In this document: one piece after another, positions 38,937 to 48,534 of the stretch
Layout of the letters: every line of letters starts with the position of its first letter
Numbering within the stretch: the first letter of the stretch is position 1
Notes under the pieces: generated by a model
Databases searched by the model: none
What the model saw: the letters and a program-made list of their open reading frames with translations, nothing else
Told to the model about the DNA's origin: nothing
Origin: Bordetella ansorpii
GTDB lineage: Bacteria; Pseudomonadota; Gammaproteobacteria; Burkholderiales; Burkholderiaceae_B
Direction of reading: 5' to 3'
NCBI RefSeq assembly: GCF_900078705.1
Contig: NZ_FKIF01000007.1
Coordinates: forward strand, 310,001-374,000
Length of the DNA: 64,000 nucleotides
Made by a program: the position numbers and the translations under genes

Positions 38937-40577
38937 TCAGGACGACAGCGGTTCGCGGAAGCCGTTGGTGACAGGATAGCGCCAATCCCGGCCAAACGCG
39001 CGTGGCGTGATGCGCGGCCCCGGGGGAGCCTGGCGGCGCTTGTATTCGTTGATGCGGATCAGCCGCACCACCTGCTCGACCGCGGCAGGCGGATAGCCCG
39101 CCGCGACGATGTCGTCAGGAGATTCGTTGTCTTCCAGGTAGCGCGCCATGATGCCGTCCAGCACGTCATAGGGCGGCAGGCTGTCCTGGTCGGTCTGGTC
39201 CGGGCGCAGTTCGGCCGACGGCGGACGGGTGATGATGCGTTCCGGAATGATTTCCTGCCGCGTGTTGCGCCATTGCGCCAAGCGGTACACCAGCGTCTTG
39301 GGCACGTCCTTGATGACGGCGAAGCCGCCCGCCATGTCGCCGTACAGGGTGCAGTAGCCGGTGCTCATCTCGGACTTGTTGCCGGTGGTCAGCACCAGGC
39401 GGCCGGTCTTGTTGGACAGGGCCATCAGCAAGGTGCCGCGCACCCGGGCCTGGATGTTCTCTTCGGTGGCATCCACCGGCAGTCCTTCGAACTGGGCGGC
39501 CAGCATCTGCTCGAACGCGCCGATCGCGGGCGCGATGGCGATGTCGTCGTACTTCACGCCCAGGCGCTGCGCCATGTCGGCCGCGTCGATCTGCGAGATG
39601 TCGGCCGTGTAGCGCGACGGCATCATCACCGCGCGCACGTTGTCGGCGCCCAGGGCATCGACCGCCACGGCCAGCACCACGGCGGAGTCGATACCGCCCG
39701 ACAGGCCGATGATGGCGCCGGGGAAGCCGTTCTTGCCCAGGTAGTCGCGCACGCCCAGCACCAGGGCGTTCCAGACCTGCTCTTCCAGGCAATACGGCGC
39801 CACGTCGGCCTGGCGCGTGACCGGGCGCACGCCGCCCTTGTCGTCGACCTCGAGCACGTTCACGCCCTCGGTGAAATCGGGCAGGCGCGCGGCGCGCTGG
39901 CCGTGGGCGTCGATGGCGAACGAGGCGCCGTCGAAGACCAGTTCATCCTGGCCGCCGACCATGTTGGCGTAGATCACGGCGCAGCCGGTATCGCTCACGC
40001 AACGCTCGGCCACGGACTGGCGCAGGACCTGCTTGCCGGTGTTGTACGGCGAGGCGTTGGGAACCAGCAGCACGCGGGCGCCGGCCGCCGCGGCGGCGCG
40101 GGGCGCATGCTCGAACCAGATGTCTTCGCAGATGGCGACGCCGAAGGGCACGCCCTTGACGTCGAACACCAGCGGCGCGCCATCGGCGGCGAAATAGCGC
40201 TGCTCGTCGAAGACGGCATAGTTGGGCAGTTCGCGCTTGCGGTAGACGCCGATCTCGGACCCGCCGCACAGCACCGTCGCGGCGTTGTACAGGCGGCCAT
40301 CGCGCCGCTGCACGTGGCCCACCACGACGTGCAGGCCGTCCAGCGCGGACAGGTCGCGGGCCAGCCCGCGCAGGACCTCTTCCTGCTTCTGCACGAAAGA
40401 GGGGCGCAGCAACAGGTCTTCGGGCGGGTATCCGGTCAGTACGAGTTCGGGCGTGACCAGCACGTCCGCCCCCTGCTCGCGCGCCACGCGGGCGGCCTTC
40501 AGCACTTTGGCGGCATTGCCGGCCAAGTCGCCGACGACGGCGTTGATTTGCGCAATTGCTACCCGGGCGACGCTCAT
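38937..40577 (-). CDS. nadE: Glutamine-dependent NAD(+) synthetase
   Basis: 546 residues. An N-terminal nitrilase-type glutaminase domain (catalytic Glu44, Lys114, Cys150 in VAICEDIWFEH) makes ammonia, and the C-terminal synthetase domain has the ATP-binding loop GLSGGIDSAV (SGGIDS about 293-298). It converts deamido-NAD, ATP and glutamine to NAD. The C-terminal KRRQAPPGPRITPRAFGRDW block is typical. It is upstream of glnB on the same strand and divergent from argH. Confidence 0.96.
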   Translation of the reverse strand: MSVARVAIAQINAVVGDLAGNAAKVLKAARVAREQGADVLVTPELVLTGYPPEDLLLRPSFVQKQEEVLRGLARDLSALDGLHVVVGHVQRRDGRLYNAATVLCGGSEIGVYRKRELPNYAVFDEQRYFAADGAPLVFDVKGVPFGVAICEDIWFEHAPRAAAAAGARVLLVPNASPYNTGKQVLRQSVAERCVSDTGCAVIYANMVGGQDELVFDGASFAIDAHGQRAARLPDFTEGVNVLEVDDKGGVRPVTRQADVAPYCLEEQVWNALVLGVRDYLGKNGFPGAIIGLSGGIDSAVVLAVAVDALGADNVRAVMMPSRYTADISQIDAADMAQRLGVKYDDIAIAPAIGAFEQMLAAQFEGLPVDATEENIQARVRGTLLMALSNKTGRLVLTTGNKSEMSTGYCTLYGDMAGGFAVIKDVPKTLVYRLAQWRNTRQEIIPERIITRPPSAELRPDQTDQDSLPPYDVLDGIMARYLEDNESPDDIVAAGYPPAAVEQVVRLIRINEYKRRQAPPGPRITPRAFGRDWRYPVTNGFREPLSS

Positions 40578-40762
40578 TGGAGGGGTTCCAGAATCCGTGA
40601 AGAGAAACGGAAAAAATTATCGCACGGCGCAAGCAGGTGCATGCCCCGCCAGAATCGGCAGGTGCCGGCCCTGCCCTGCCTGAGGTACCGTTACGAGCCT
40701 GGCACGGACAGTTTTCCGATCCGCGCACCGCACCGCGCTCAGCGGCGCATCCTCTCGCAGCC

Positions 40763-40768
40763 TATAAT
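40763..40768 (+). promoter_or_regulatory. Perfect -10 element TATAAT 10 bp upstream of the argH start codon
   Basis: The hexamer TATAAT ends 9 bp before the argH ATG. Transcription would start 1-5 nt before the start codon, and no Shine-Dalgarno is visible in between. No good -35 hexamer is seen at 17 +/- 1 bp. Confidence 0.65.
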
Positions 40769-40777
40769 TCCGCCACC

Positions 40778-42193
40778 ATGGCAAATACCCCCTCTTCCTC
40801 GCAAGACCAGTTCGCCAACAAGGCGCAAGCCTGGTCCGCCCGGTTCTCCGAACCCGTCTCCGATCTCGTCAAGCGCTACACCGCCTCGGTCGACTTCGAC
40901 CAGCGCCTGGCCCGCCACGACATCCAAGGCTCCCTGGCCCACGCCGAAATGCTGGCCGCGCAGGGCATCATTCCCTCGCAGGACCTGGCCGACATCCAGC
41001 GTGGCATGCAGCAGATCCTGTCCGAGATCGACGCCGGCACCTTCCAATGGCTGCTCGACCTGGAAGACGTCCACCTGAACATCGAAAAGCGCCTGGTCGA
41101 GCTGGTCGGCGATGCCGGCAAGCGCCTGCACACCGGCCGTTCGCGCAATGACCAGGTCGCCACCGACATCCGCCTGTGGCTGCGCGATGAAATCGACAAC
41201 CTGATCGGCCTGCTGCGCCAGCTGCGCCGCGCGCTGGCCACCGTCGCGCTGGAAAACGCCGGCACCATCATGCCGGGCTTCACGCACCTGCAGGTGGCCC
41301 AGCCCGTCACCTTCGGCCACCACCTGCTGGCCTACGCCGAGATGTTCGGCCGCGACGCCGAGCGCCTGGCCGACTGCCGCAAGCGCGTCAACCGCCTGCC
41401 GCTGGGCGCCGCCGCCCTGGCCGGCACGTCCTACCCCATCGACCGCGAACGCGTCGCCGCCACGCTGGGCTTCGACGGCGTCTGCCGCAACTCGCTGGAC
41501 GCCGTGTCCGACCGCGACTTCGCCATCGAATTCTGCGCCGCCGCCGCCCTGGTCATGACGCACGTGTCGCGCCTGTCCGAGGAACTGGTGCTGTGGATGA
41601 GCCCGCGAGTGGGCTTCATCGACCTGGCCGACCGCTTCTGCACCGGCAGCTCGATCATGCCGCAGAAGAAGAACCCCGACGTGCCCGAACTGGCCCGCGG
41701 CAAGACCGGCCGCGTCAACGGCCACCTGGTCGCCCTGCTCACCCTGATGAAAGGCCAGCCCCTGGCCTACAACAAGGACAACCAGGAAGACAAGGAAGGC
41801 CTGTTCGACACCGTCGACACGCTGCGCGACACGCTGACCCTGTTCGCCGACATGGCCGGCGGCATCCGCGTCAAGGCCGACAACATGCGCGCCGCCGCGC
41901 TGCAGGGCTTCGCCACCGCCACCGACCTGGCCGACTACCTGGTCAAGCGCGGCCTGCCCTTCCGCGATGCCCACGAAGTCGTGGCCCATGCCGTGCGCGA
42001 CTGCGAGCAGCGCGGCATCGACCTGGCCGACCTGTCCCTGCAGGAGCTGCAGGGCTATCACGCCGCCATCGAGGCCGACATCCACCAGGTGCTGACGCTG
42101 GAAGGCTCCGTGGCCGCCCGCAAGCACATCGGCGGCACGGCCCCCGAGCGCGTGCGCGAGGAAGCGCAACGCGTGCTGGCCGAGACGGCCTGA
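40778..42193 (+). CDS. argH: Argininosuccinate lyase
   Basis: 471-residue fumarase/aspartase-superfamily enzyme; final step of arginine synthesis, argininosuccinate to arginine plus fumarate. It includes [16 protein letters not shown], the catalytic-loop signature [16 protein letters not shown] and the conserved TPAGFTH-like [13 protein letters not shown]. Start [12 protein letters not shown] is chosen because downstream starts would delete conserved residues. The start lacks a Shine-Dalgarno and sits just behind a TATAAT box, so the mRNA may be leaderless. It is divergent from nadE. Confidence 0.96.
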   Translation: MANTPSSSQDQFANKAQAWSARFSEPVSDLVKRYTASVDFDQRLARHDIQGSLAHAEMLAAQGIIPSQDLADIQRGMQQILSEIDAGTFQWLLDLEDVHLNIEKRLVELVGDAGKRLHTGRSRNDQVATDIRLWLRDEIDNLIGLLRQLRRALATVALENAGTIMPGFTHLQVAQPVTFGHHLLAYAEMFGRDAERLADCRKRVNRLPLGAAALAGTSYPIDRERVAATLGFDGVCRNSLDAVSDRDFAIEFCAAAALVMTHVSRLSEELVLWMSPRVGFIDLADRFCTGSSIMPQKKNPDVPELARGKTGRVNGHLVALLTLMKGQPLAYNKDNQEDKEGLFDTVDTLRDTLTLFADMAGGIRVKADNMRAAALQGFATATDLADYLVKRGLPFRDAHEVVAHAVRDCEQRGIDLADLSLQELQGYHAAIEADIHQVLTLEGSVAARKHIGGTAPERVREEAQRVLAETA

Positions 42194-42287
42194 TCGCCCC
42201 CGCCACCGCACAGGCCTGCCTCGGCGGGTCTGTTCCGGCGCCGATGAGAAAGGGCCGCTCCTTGCAGGACCGGCCTTACGGCCGTCC

Positions 42288-42866
42288 TTACAGCCCGTTC
42301 CACTCCGACACGAACTGCCTGTAATCCGGACGCTGCAACGGCGGCAGTTCCATGGACAGCTTGCCCACGGCCAGAAAGCCCAGGAAACGGTGATCCAGCG
42401 CGTCCAGGCCCAGCTTGTCCTGCACCTCTTCCACATAGGTGCCCAGGCCGGTGCTCCAGAATGCCGCGTAGCCCGACATGTGAATGGCATTGAGCAGGTT
42501 CATCACCGACGCGCCGGTGGCCAGCAACTGCTCGTGCTCTGGGATCTTGGTGTTGTCGTGGTCGATCTTCTGCGCCACGGCGATCACCAGCGGCACCTGG
42601 GCCAGCCACTCGCGTGTGGCTTTCTCTTTTTCCGGCGTCATGCGCGTGTCGCCGCTGCGCTTGACCGCATCCAGCGCCATGTCCGCCAGACGCCCGATGG
42701 CCTCGCCGCGGATCAGCACATAGCGCCACGGACGCATCGCGCCATGGTCCGGCGCGGACATGCCGGCCTGCAGGATCTGCGCGAGTTCGGCATCGCTGGG
42801 CGCGGGGCCGGTCAGCATCTTGGTGGAACGGCGGGTAAGCAGGGCGTCGATCGGGGTGGCGGTCAT
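42288..42866 (-). CDS. Nitroreductase family protein, YdjA-like
   Basis: 192-residue flavoprotein of the nitroreductase fold. FMN phosphate-binding RRSTKMLTGPAPSD, APDHGAMRPWRYVLIRG and ASVMNLLNAIHMSGYAAFWSTG are present. The length fits the small YdjA-type branch (about 183 residues). The physiological substrate is unknown. It converges with argH (94 bp gap with possible GC hairpin) and is 155 bp from the next gene. Confidence 0.9.
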   Translation of the reverse strand: MTATPIDALLTRRSTKMLTGPAPSDAELAQILQAGMSAPDHGAMRPWRYVLIRGEAIGRLADMALDAVKRSGDTRMTPEKEKATREWLAQVPLVIAVAQKIDHDNTKIPEHEQLLATGASVMNLLNAIHMSGYAAFWSTGLGTYVEEVQDKLGLDALDHRFLGFLAVGKLSMELPPLQRPDYRQFVSEWNGL

Positions 42867-43021
42867 TGAATGAGGCGGAAGCTAGTCGAGAAGAATTCTC
42901 ATCATACGCCAGGCGGACGGCGCGGCGCGCCATGTCCAGGCCCGAAGTGCGGATTTGGCGCGGACGCCATCCCCCCTGCCGAAGCCAGGCGGCGCCGGCG
43001 GCACGGCCGGCCCCCTGGGCA

Positions 43022-43456
43022 TCACCCCAGATGGGTATGCCGCTCGGGCCGCTCGCCGGCCTCCATCTCGGCCAGCCCATGAAGGATGCCGCAGTCCTCG
43101 GTATCCTCATGCGCCGACCGGCACCGCTGCCGCAACTCGGTCAACTGCCCTCGCAACTGGGTAAGCTCGGCGATGCGCGCGTCCACATGGGCAATATGTT
43201 CATCGAACAGGTCGTTGATCGGCGCGCATCCCGACTCATCGTTGTCCGCCAGGGCCAGGATGGCGCGGATTTCTTCCTGCGTCATGTCCAGCGCGCGGCA
43301 GTTGCGGATCAGCTTCAGCCGTTCCAGATGAGGCTGCCCGTAAGTCCGGTAGTTGTTCAAGCCCCGGTCCGGCGCGGGCAGCAGACCCTCTTTCTCGTAA
43401 TAGCGCACCGTTTCCACGGTGGTGCCGGCCGCCTTGGCCAATTCACCGATCTTCAT
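43022..43456 (-). CDS. cadR: MerR-family Cd(II)/Pb(II)-type regulator (CadR/PbrR)
   Basis: 144 residues. N-terminal MerR helix-turn-helix MKIGELAKAAGTTVETVRYYEKEGLLP, long dimer helix, and metal-binding cysteines Cys77, Cys112 and Cys122 (NDESGCAPINDLFDEH and EDTEDCGILHGL), which match the CadR/PbrR branch. A His-containing tail (ERHTHLG) ends it. In this family the activator sits on the promoter of its target, and the divergent cadA promoter at 43496-43526 has the expected 19-bp spacer. Cd versus Pb versus Zn response is not decidable by eye. Confidence 0.9.
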   Translation of the reverse strand: MKIGELAKAAGTTVETVRYYEKEGLLPAPDRGLNNYRTYGQPHLERLKLIRNCRALDMTQEEIRAILALADNDESGCAPINDLFDEHIAHVDARIAELTQLRGQLTELRQRCRSAHEDTEDCGILHGLAEMEAGERPERHTHLG

Positions 43457-43495
43457 GGCGGGTCTCCTGGAGACGTCGAAGCCGTTGTTCACCTG

Positions 43496-43526
43496 TTGAC
43501 CCTATAGTAACTCCAGGGTGTGGAAT
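43496..43526 (+). promoter_or_regulatory. MerR-type promoter and operator of cadA
   Basis: TTGACC (-35, 43496-43501), 19-bp spacer, TGGAAT (-10, 43521-43526). The spacer contains the dyad ACCCTATAG...CTCCAGGGT at 43499-43519, the usual CadR/PbrR operator type. The overlong spacer is what a MerR activator untwists. Confidence 0.88.
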
Positions 43527-43574
43527 GCGGTCAATCGCTGACACTCCGGGCCTGCCGCCCGACCGGAAAACACC

Positions 43575-46130
43575 ATGTCCCGCCACACTCCGACCTCTGA
43601 AGACACGCTTTCGTCTTCCGCCTCGCCAGGCACCGGCCATGACGCGTGCCGCGGCGGGCAGGCGCAGGCAGGTCCGCGGATCATCAAACGCCTCAACACC
43701 GAACACGCCGCCTCAAGAAATCGCCGTCACGATGAGGCAGACAAACGGATCGCACACGGCCAGGACGCCGAGCACAGCCGGCAACGGCCAGGGCAACCGG
43801 AAGGCCATGCCCACGCGGCCAAGGCCGAAGACCATTCCTGCTGCGGCCGCGCCCACGCCTGCGGTGACGACGCCGCCTCGCCCGCCTCCCGCCCGGCATC
43901 CCCCACCCTGCAGGCCGGCCCCGGCCAGCGCGTCGCGCGCCTGCGCATCGGCCAGATGGACTGCCCCACCGAGGAAACGCTGATCCGCCGCAAGCTCGGC
44001 AACCTGCCTGAAGTCCACGCGCTGGACTTCAACCTGATGCAGCGCATCCTCACCGTCGTGCACGCCGAGGGCGCGCTGGACAAGGTGACCGCGGCCATCC
44101 GCTCGCTGGACATGACGCCCGAGCCCCTGCGGGACGACGCTGCCGCCACCACGGCGCCGCCAGCGCCCGGCCGGGGCTGGCGCATGCTGGCCGCCGCGGG
44201 CGTGCTGGCGGCCGCCGCCGAGGCCGCGCACTTCGCCGCCCTGCCGCTTGCCGTCACGGCCGTGCTGGCGGTGCTGTCCATCCTGGCCTGCGGCATCTCC
44301 ACGTACCGCAAGGGCTGGATCGCCGTGCGCAACCGCAATCTCAACATCAATGCCCTGATGAGCATCGCCGTCACCGGCGCCGTGCTGATCGGCCAATGGC
44401 CCGAAGCCGCCATGGTGATGTTCCTGTTCAACGTGGCGGAACTGATCGAGGCGCGCGCGCTGGACCGCGCCCGCAATGCCGTGCGCGGCCTGATGGACCT
44501 GGCGCCCCAGACCGCCACGGCCCGCCAGCCCGACGGCGGCTGGGCCGAGATCCCGGCCGCGCGGTTGCAGTCCGGCGACGTCGTGCGCGTGCGCCCCGGC
44601 GAGCGCATCGCCGCCGACGGCGAGGTCTCCGAAGGCCGCTCGGCCGTGGACCAATCGCCCATCACCGGTGAAAGCCTGCCCGTGGACAAGGGGCCGGGCG
44701 ACCCGGTCTACGCCGGCACGGTCAATGCCTCCGGCAGTTTCGAATACCGCGTCACGGCCGCGGCCGGCAACACCACGCTGGACCGCATCATCCACGCCGT
44801 CGAACAGGCCCAGGGCGCGCGCGCGCCGACCCAGCGTTTCATCGACCGTTTCTCGCGCATCTACACGCCCGCCGTGGTCGGCCTGGCGGTGCTGGTGGCC
44901 GTCGTGCCGCCATTGCTGCTGGACCACGCCTGGCTGGCTTCCATCTACCAGGCGCTGGCGCTGCTGATCATCGCCTGCCCCTGCGCGCTGGTCATCTCCA
45001 CGCCGGTCAGCGTGGTCAGCGGGCTGACGGCCGCCGCGCGGCGCGGCATCCTGATCAAGGGCGGCGTCTATCTGGAAGAAGGCCGCAAGCTGGCCTGGCT
45101 GGCCCTGGACAAGACCGGCACGCTGACCCGCGGCGCGCCCGAACAGACCGATCTCGTGACGCTGCGGACCGCCAGCGCCGCCGGCACGCCCGCCCTGCGG
45201 GCCGCCGTCAGCCTGGCCTCGCGTTCCGATCACCCCGTGTCCCGGGCGCTGGCCCAGGCGGCGGATGCGCCCCATCCGCTGCAGGTGGAGGACTTCACCG
45301 CCCTGCCCGGGCGCGGCGTCAGCGGCCGCATCGGCGCCGAGACCTTCCATCTGGGCAATCGCCGCCTGCTGCGCGAACTGGGCGCGGACCATGCCGACGT
45401 GCAGGCGCGCATCGACGCCCTGGAAAGCCAGGGCAAGACCACCGTGGCCCTGGCCTGCGGCGGACAGGTGCTGCTGCTGGCCGCGGTGGCCGACACGCTG
45501 CGCCCCGGCAGCGCCGACGCCATCGCCGATCTGCACCGGTTGGGCGTGCGCACCCTGATGCTCAGCGGCGACAATGCCCGCAGCGCGCGCGCCGTGGCCG
45601 ACGAGGCGGGCATCGACGAGGCGCGCGGCGAACTGCTGCCCGAGGACAAGCTGGCCGCCATCGAGGGCAAGCTGAACCCGGCTGGCGCGGTCGGTATGGT
45701 GGGCGACGGCATCAACGACGCCCCGGCGCTGGCGCGCGCCGACATCGGCTTCGCCATGGGCGCGGCTGGTACGGGCACCGCCATCGAGACCGCCGACGTC
45801 GCCCTGATGGACGACGACCTGCGCAAGATCGGCACCTTCGTGCGCCTGTCGCGCGCCACGCATCGGGTGCTGATGCAGAACATCGCGCTGGCGCTGGGCA
45901 TCAAGGCCCTGTTCCTGCTGCTGGCCCTGACCGGCCAGGCCACGCTCTGGATGGCGGTGTTCGCCGACGTGGGCGCGGCGCTGCTGGTGGTGGCGAACGG
46001 ACTGCGCCTGTTGCGGGCAGGCGGCCCGCGCGCGGCGCCCCGCCCAAAAGACCCGCAACGCCGGCCGCGGGCCGCCGCTACCCGGCACGGCACGGATGCA
46101 GGCTCCGAAAACTCGTTCCCCGCCAAATAA
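43575..46130 (+). CDS. cadA: Heavy-metal P1B-type ATPase (Cd/Zn/Pb exporter, CadA/ZntA-like)
   Basis: 851-residue inner-membrane efflux pump. The N-terminus has a His/Cys-rich stretch (about 52-97, with HDEADKRIAHGQ and HSCCGRAHACGDD), then a ferredoxin-like HMA domain in which the usual MxCxxC is reduced to MDCPTEE (128-134). Motifs: TGES (364-367), transmembrane metal site CPC (468-470), DKTGTLT (512-518) and GDGINDAPAL in the P-domain. The CPC site is the P1B type for soft divalent metals. It is divergent from cadR, whose promoter precedes it. The first ATG after the predicted start site was used. Confidence 0.95.
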   Translation: MSRHTPTSEDTLSSSASPGTGHDACRGGQAQAGPRIIKRLNTEHAASRNRRHDEADKRIAHGQDAEHSRQRPGQPEGHAHAAKAEDHSCCGRAHACGDDAASPASRPASPTLQAGPGQRVARLRIGQMDCPTEETLIRRKLGNLPEVHALDFNLMQRILTVVHAEGALDKVTAAIRSLDMTPEPLRDDAAATTAPPAPGRGWRMLAAAGVLAAAAEAAHFAALPLAVTAVLAVLSILACGISTYRKGWIAVRNRNLNINALMSIAVTGAVLIGQWPEAAMVMFLFNVAELIEARALDRARNAVRGLMDLAPQTATARQPDGGWAEIPAARLQSGDVVRVRPGERIAADGEVSEGRSAVDQSPITGESLPVDKGPGDPVYAGTVNASGSFEYRVTAAAGNTTLDRIIHAVEQAQGARAPTQRFIDRFSRIYTPAVVGLAVLVAVVPPLLLDHAWLASIYQALALLIIACPCALVISTPVSVVSGLTAAARRGILIKGGVYLEEGRKLAWLALDKTGTLTRGAPEQTDLVTLRTASAAGTPALRAAVSLASRSDHPVSRALAQAADAPHPLQVEDFTALPGRGVSGRIGAETFHLGNRRLLRELGADHADVQARIDALESQGKTTVALACGGQVLLLAAVADTLRPGSADAIADLHRLGVRTLMLSGDNARSARAVADEAGIDEARGELLPEDKLAAIEGKLNPAGAVGMVGDGINDAPALARADIGFAMGAAGTGTAIETADVALMDDDLRKIGTFVRLSRATHRVLMQNIALALGIKALFLLLALTGQATLWMAVFADVGAALLVVANGLRLLRAGGPRAAPRPKDPQRRPRAAATRHGTDAGSENSFPAK

Positions 46131-46236
46131 CCAAAAGTCATCATTTCATCCACACTTATTCTTTGTAGAAAAATGAAGCCCTGGTTACAGTGAGCACCCT
46201 ATCCCCGTCCTGTGAACGTCCACGCGGAGCTCCAAG

Positions 46237-47022
46237 ATGAAATTCTCTTTCCGTACCTTGCTCGTTGCCGGTGTGATGCAGTTGGCCGCCCTGGGCGCCG
46301 CGCATGCCCAGTCCGAACTGGACGCCATCAAGAAAGCCGGCGCCATCAAGATCGGCACCGAGGGCACCTATGCCCCCTTCACCTTCCATGACGCCTCGGG
46401 CCTGACCGGCTTCGACGTCGAGATCGGCCGCGCCATCGCCAAGCAACTGGGCGTGAAGGCCGAATTCGTCGAAGGCAAGTGGGACGGCCTGATCGCCGGC
46501 CTGGACGCCAGGCGCTACGACGTGGTCATCAACCAGGTCGGCATCACCGAGGCCCGCCAGGCCAAGTACGACTTCTCCGATCCCTACATCTCGTCGCCGG
46601 CCGCGCTGGTCGTGCGCAACGACAACAAGGACATCAAGACTTTCGCCGACCTCAAGGGCAAGCGCTCGGCCAATACGCTGACCAGCAACTTCGGCAAGCT
46701 GGCACAGAGCTACGGCGCCGAGATCGTGCCGGTGCAGGGCTTCAACGAATCCGTCGACCTGCTGCTGTCGCGCCGCGTGGACGCCACCGTCAACGACAAG
46801 CTGTCCTTCCTCGACTTCAAGAAGCAGAAGCCCAACGCGCCGCTGGTCGCGGTGGCCTTCGCCGACGGCCGCGACCTGAACTCGTCGGGCGTGCTGCTGC
46901 GCAAGAACAATCCCGAACTGCGCGACGCCATCAACAAGGCGCTGTCCGCCATCAAGGCCGATGGCACCTACAAGAAGATCTCCGAGAAGTACTTCGGCGC
47001 CGACCTGTCGGCCGCCCAGTGA
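46237..47022 (+). CDS. tcyJ: Cystine-type ABC transporter substrate-binding protein (FliY/TcyJ-like)
   Basis: 261-residue family 3 binding protein with a signal peptide cut after AHA-QSELDAI. Conserved TYAPFTFHDASGLTGFDVEIG, NQVGITEARQAKYDFSDPYI and the GKWDGLIAGLDARRYDVV block are typical of the cystine (FliY) branch, though related branches bind other polar amino acids. A GGAG Shine-Dalgarno is 9 bp upstream of the ATG. First gene of a three-gene operon. Confidence 0.85.
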   Translation: MKFSFRTLLVAGVMQLAALGAAHAQSELDAIKKAGAIKIGTEGTYAPFTFHDASGLTGFDVEIGRAIAKQLGVKAEFVEGKWDGLIAGLDARRYDVVINQVGITEARQAKYDFSDPYISSPAALVVRNDNKDIKTFADLKGKRSANTLTSNFGKLAQSYGAEIVPVQGFNESVDLLLSRRVDATVNDKLSFLDFKKQKPNAPLVAVAFADGRDLNSSGVLLRKNNPELRDAINKALSAIKADGTYKKISEKYFGADLSAAQ

Positions 47023-47044
47023 CACGTAACCAGGCCACTCATCG

Positions 47045-47749
47045 ATGATCTCCGAGTACGCCTCGCTGCTGCCCCCATGGCTGCGGCTGATGGCCGAGTC
47101 GTTCTGGCCGCTGCTGCACGCGGGCCTGACGTTCACCGTGCCATTGACCCTGCTGTCCTTTGCCGCGGGACTGGCGCTGGCCTTCGTGGTGGCGCTGATA
47201 CGGCTGTTCGGGCCGGCGCCGCTGGTGGCGCTGGTGCGCTTCTACGTCTGGTTGATCCGCGGCACGCCGCTGCTGGTGCAGTTGTTCGTGATCTTCTACG
47301 GCCTGCCCAGCGCGGGCATCGTGCTGGATCCGCTGCTGGCCGCCACGATCGGCTTCACGCTGAACGTGGGCGCCTACAACTCGGAGGTCATCCGCGCGGC
47401 CATCGAGTCCATCTCGAAAGGCCAATGGGAGGCCGCCTATTCGTTGAGCATGACGCGCGGCCAGGCCATGCGCCGCACCATCCTGCCGCAGGCGGCCCGC
47501 GTGGCGGTGCCGCCGCTGTCGAACTCGTTCATCTCGCTGGTGAAGGACACTTCGCTGGCCGCGGTGATCACCGTGCCCGAGATCTTCCAGGCGGCCCAGC
47601 GCATCGCGGCGGTCACCTATGAACCGCTGATCCTGTACGTGGAAGCGGCCATCATCTACCTGGCTTTCTGCTCGGTGCTGTCGGCCCTGCAGACCCGCCT
47701 GGAACGGCGCTACGGCCAGCACGCGGCCTTTTCGGGGAACCTGCGATGA
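47045..47749 (+). CDS. tcyL: Cystine-type ABC transporter permease (YecS/TcyL-like)
   Basis: 234-residue permease. VWLIRGTPLLVQLFVIFYGLP and the EAA loop QWEAAYSLSMTRGQAMRRTILPQ are typical of the PAAT family and the YecS branch. It lies 22 bp after the binding-protein gene and overlaps the ATPase gene by 4 bp. Confidence 0.9.
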   Translation: MISEYASLLPPWLRLMAESFWPLLHAGLTFTVPLTLLSFAAGLALAFVVALIRLFGPAPLVALVRFYVWLIRGTPLLVQLFVIFYGLPSAGIVLDPLLAATIGFTLNVGAYNSEVIRAAIESISKGQWEAAYSLSMTRGQAMRRTILPQAARVAVPPLSNSFISLVKDTSLAAVITVPEIFQAAQRIAAVTYEPLILYVEAAIIYLAFCSVLSALQTRLERRYGQHAAFSGNLR

Positions 47750-48534
47750 TCCGGCTGGAAGGCATCACCAAGACGTTCGACGGCAACCGCGTGCTGCACG
47801 GCGTGGACGTCGCCATCGCCGAAGGCAGCGTCACCGCGCTGATCGGCCCGTCGGGCAGCGGCAAGAGCACGCTGCTGCGTTGCGTGAACCTGCTGGAAGT
47901 ACCCGAGGCCGGCACACTGACGCTGGGCGAGGAAACCCTGCGCTTCAGCGCGGAGCGTCCGTCCGGCATCGCCGTGCAGCGCATCCGCCGCCAGACCGGC
48001 ATGGTGTTCCAGAACTTCCAGTTGTTTCCGCACCAGACGGCGGTGGCCAACGTGATGGAAGGCCTGGTCACCGTGCAGAAGTGGGACAAGTCCCGCGCCC
48101 GTGAGCGCGCCCTGGAACTGCTGGACAAGGTGGGCCTGGCCGCCAAGGCCGATGCCTGGCCCGCCACGCTGTCCGGCGGCCAGCAGCAGCGCGTGGCGAT
48201 CGCCCGCGCGCTGGCGCCCTCGCCCGGCGTGCTGCTGTGCGACGAGCCGACCTCCGCGCTGGATCCTTCCCTGGCCGGCGAGGTGGTGGACGTGCTGCGA
48301 CGCCTGGCCGCCGAAGGCATGACCATGCTGATGGCCACCCACGACCTGCGCCTGGCCGCGGCCATCGCCAACCAGGTGATCTACCTGGAAGCCGGCCAGG
48401 TGGTCGAATCGGGCGCGCCACGCCAGTTGTTCACCCAGCCCGCCGATCCGCGCACCGCGGCGTTCGTGTCCACGTTGACCCAGAGCAGCCTGCCCGAGGA
48501 ATGGTCGCAGCCGGCGCAGGGCCGTTCGGTGTGA
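47746..48534 (+). CDS. tcyN: Cystine-type ABC transporter ATPase (YecC/TcyN-like)
   Basis: 262 residues. Walker [11 protein letters not shown] loop VFQNFQLFPHQT, signature LSGGQQQR, Walker [13 protein letters not shown], switch His in ATHDLRLA. The stop codon is the first three bases of a 14-bp tandem repeat array. Confidence 0.93.
   Translation: MIRLEGITKTFDGNRVLHGVDVAIAEGSVTALIGPSGSGKSTLLRCVNLLEVPEAGTLTLGEETLRFSAERPSGIAVQRIRRQTGMVFQNFQLFPHQTAVANVMEGLVTVQKWDKSRARERALELLDKVGLAAKADAWPATLSGGQQQRVAIARALAPSPGVLLCDEPTSALDPSLAGEVVDVLRRLAAEGMTMLMATHDLRLAAAIANQVIYLEAGQVVESGAPRQLFTQPADPRTAAFVSTLTQSSLPEEWSQPAQGRSV

Noticed and set aside
40771-40782. Kozak-like GCCACCATGG at argH
   Set aside because: Eukaryotic consensus has no meaning here; chance in GC-rich DNA.
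42194-42287. GC hairpin (GGACGGCC/GGCCGGTCC) between argH and the nitroreductase gene
   Set aside because: No T-run follows on either strand, so I do not call it a terminator.
43713-46088. Long minus-strand frame opposite cadA
   Set aside because: Same shadow effect; the P-type ATPase on the plus strand has all motifs.
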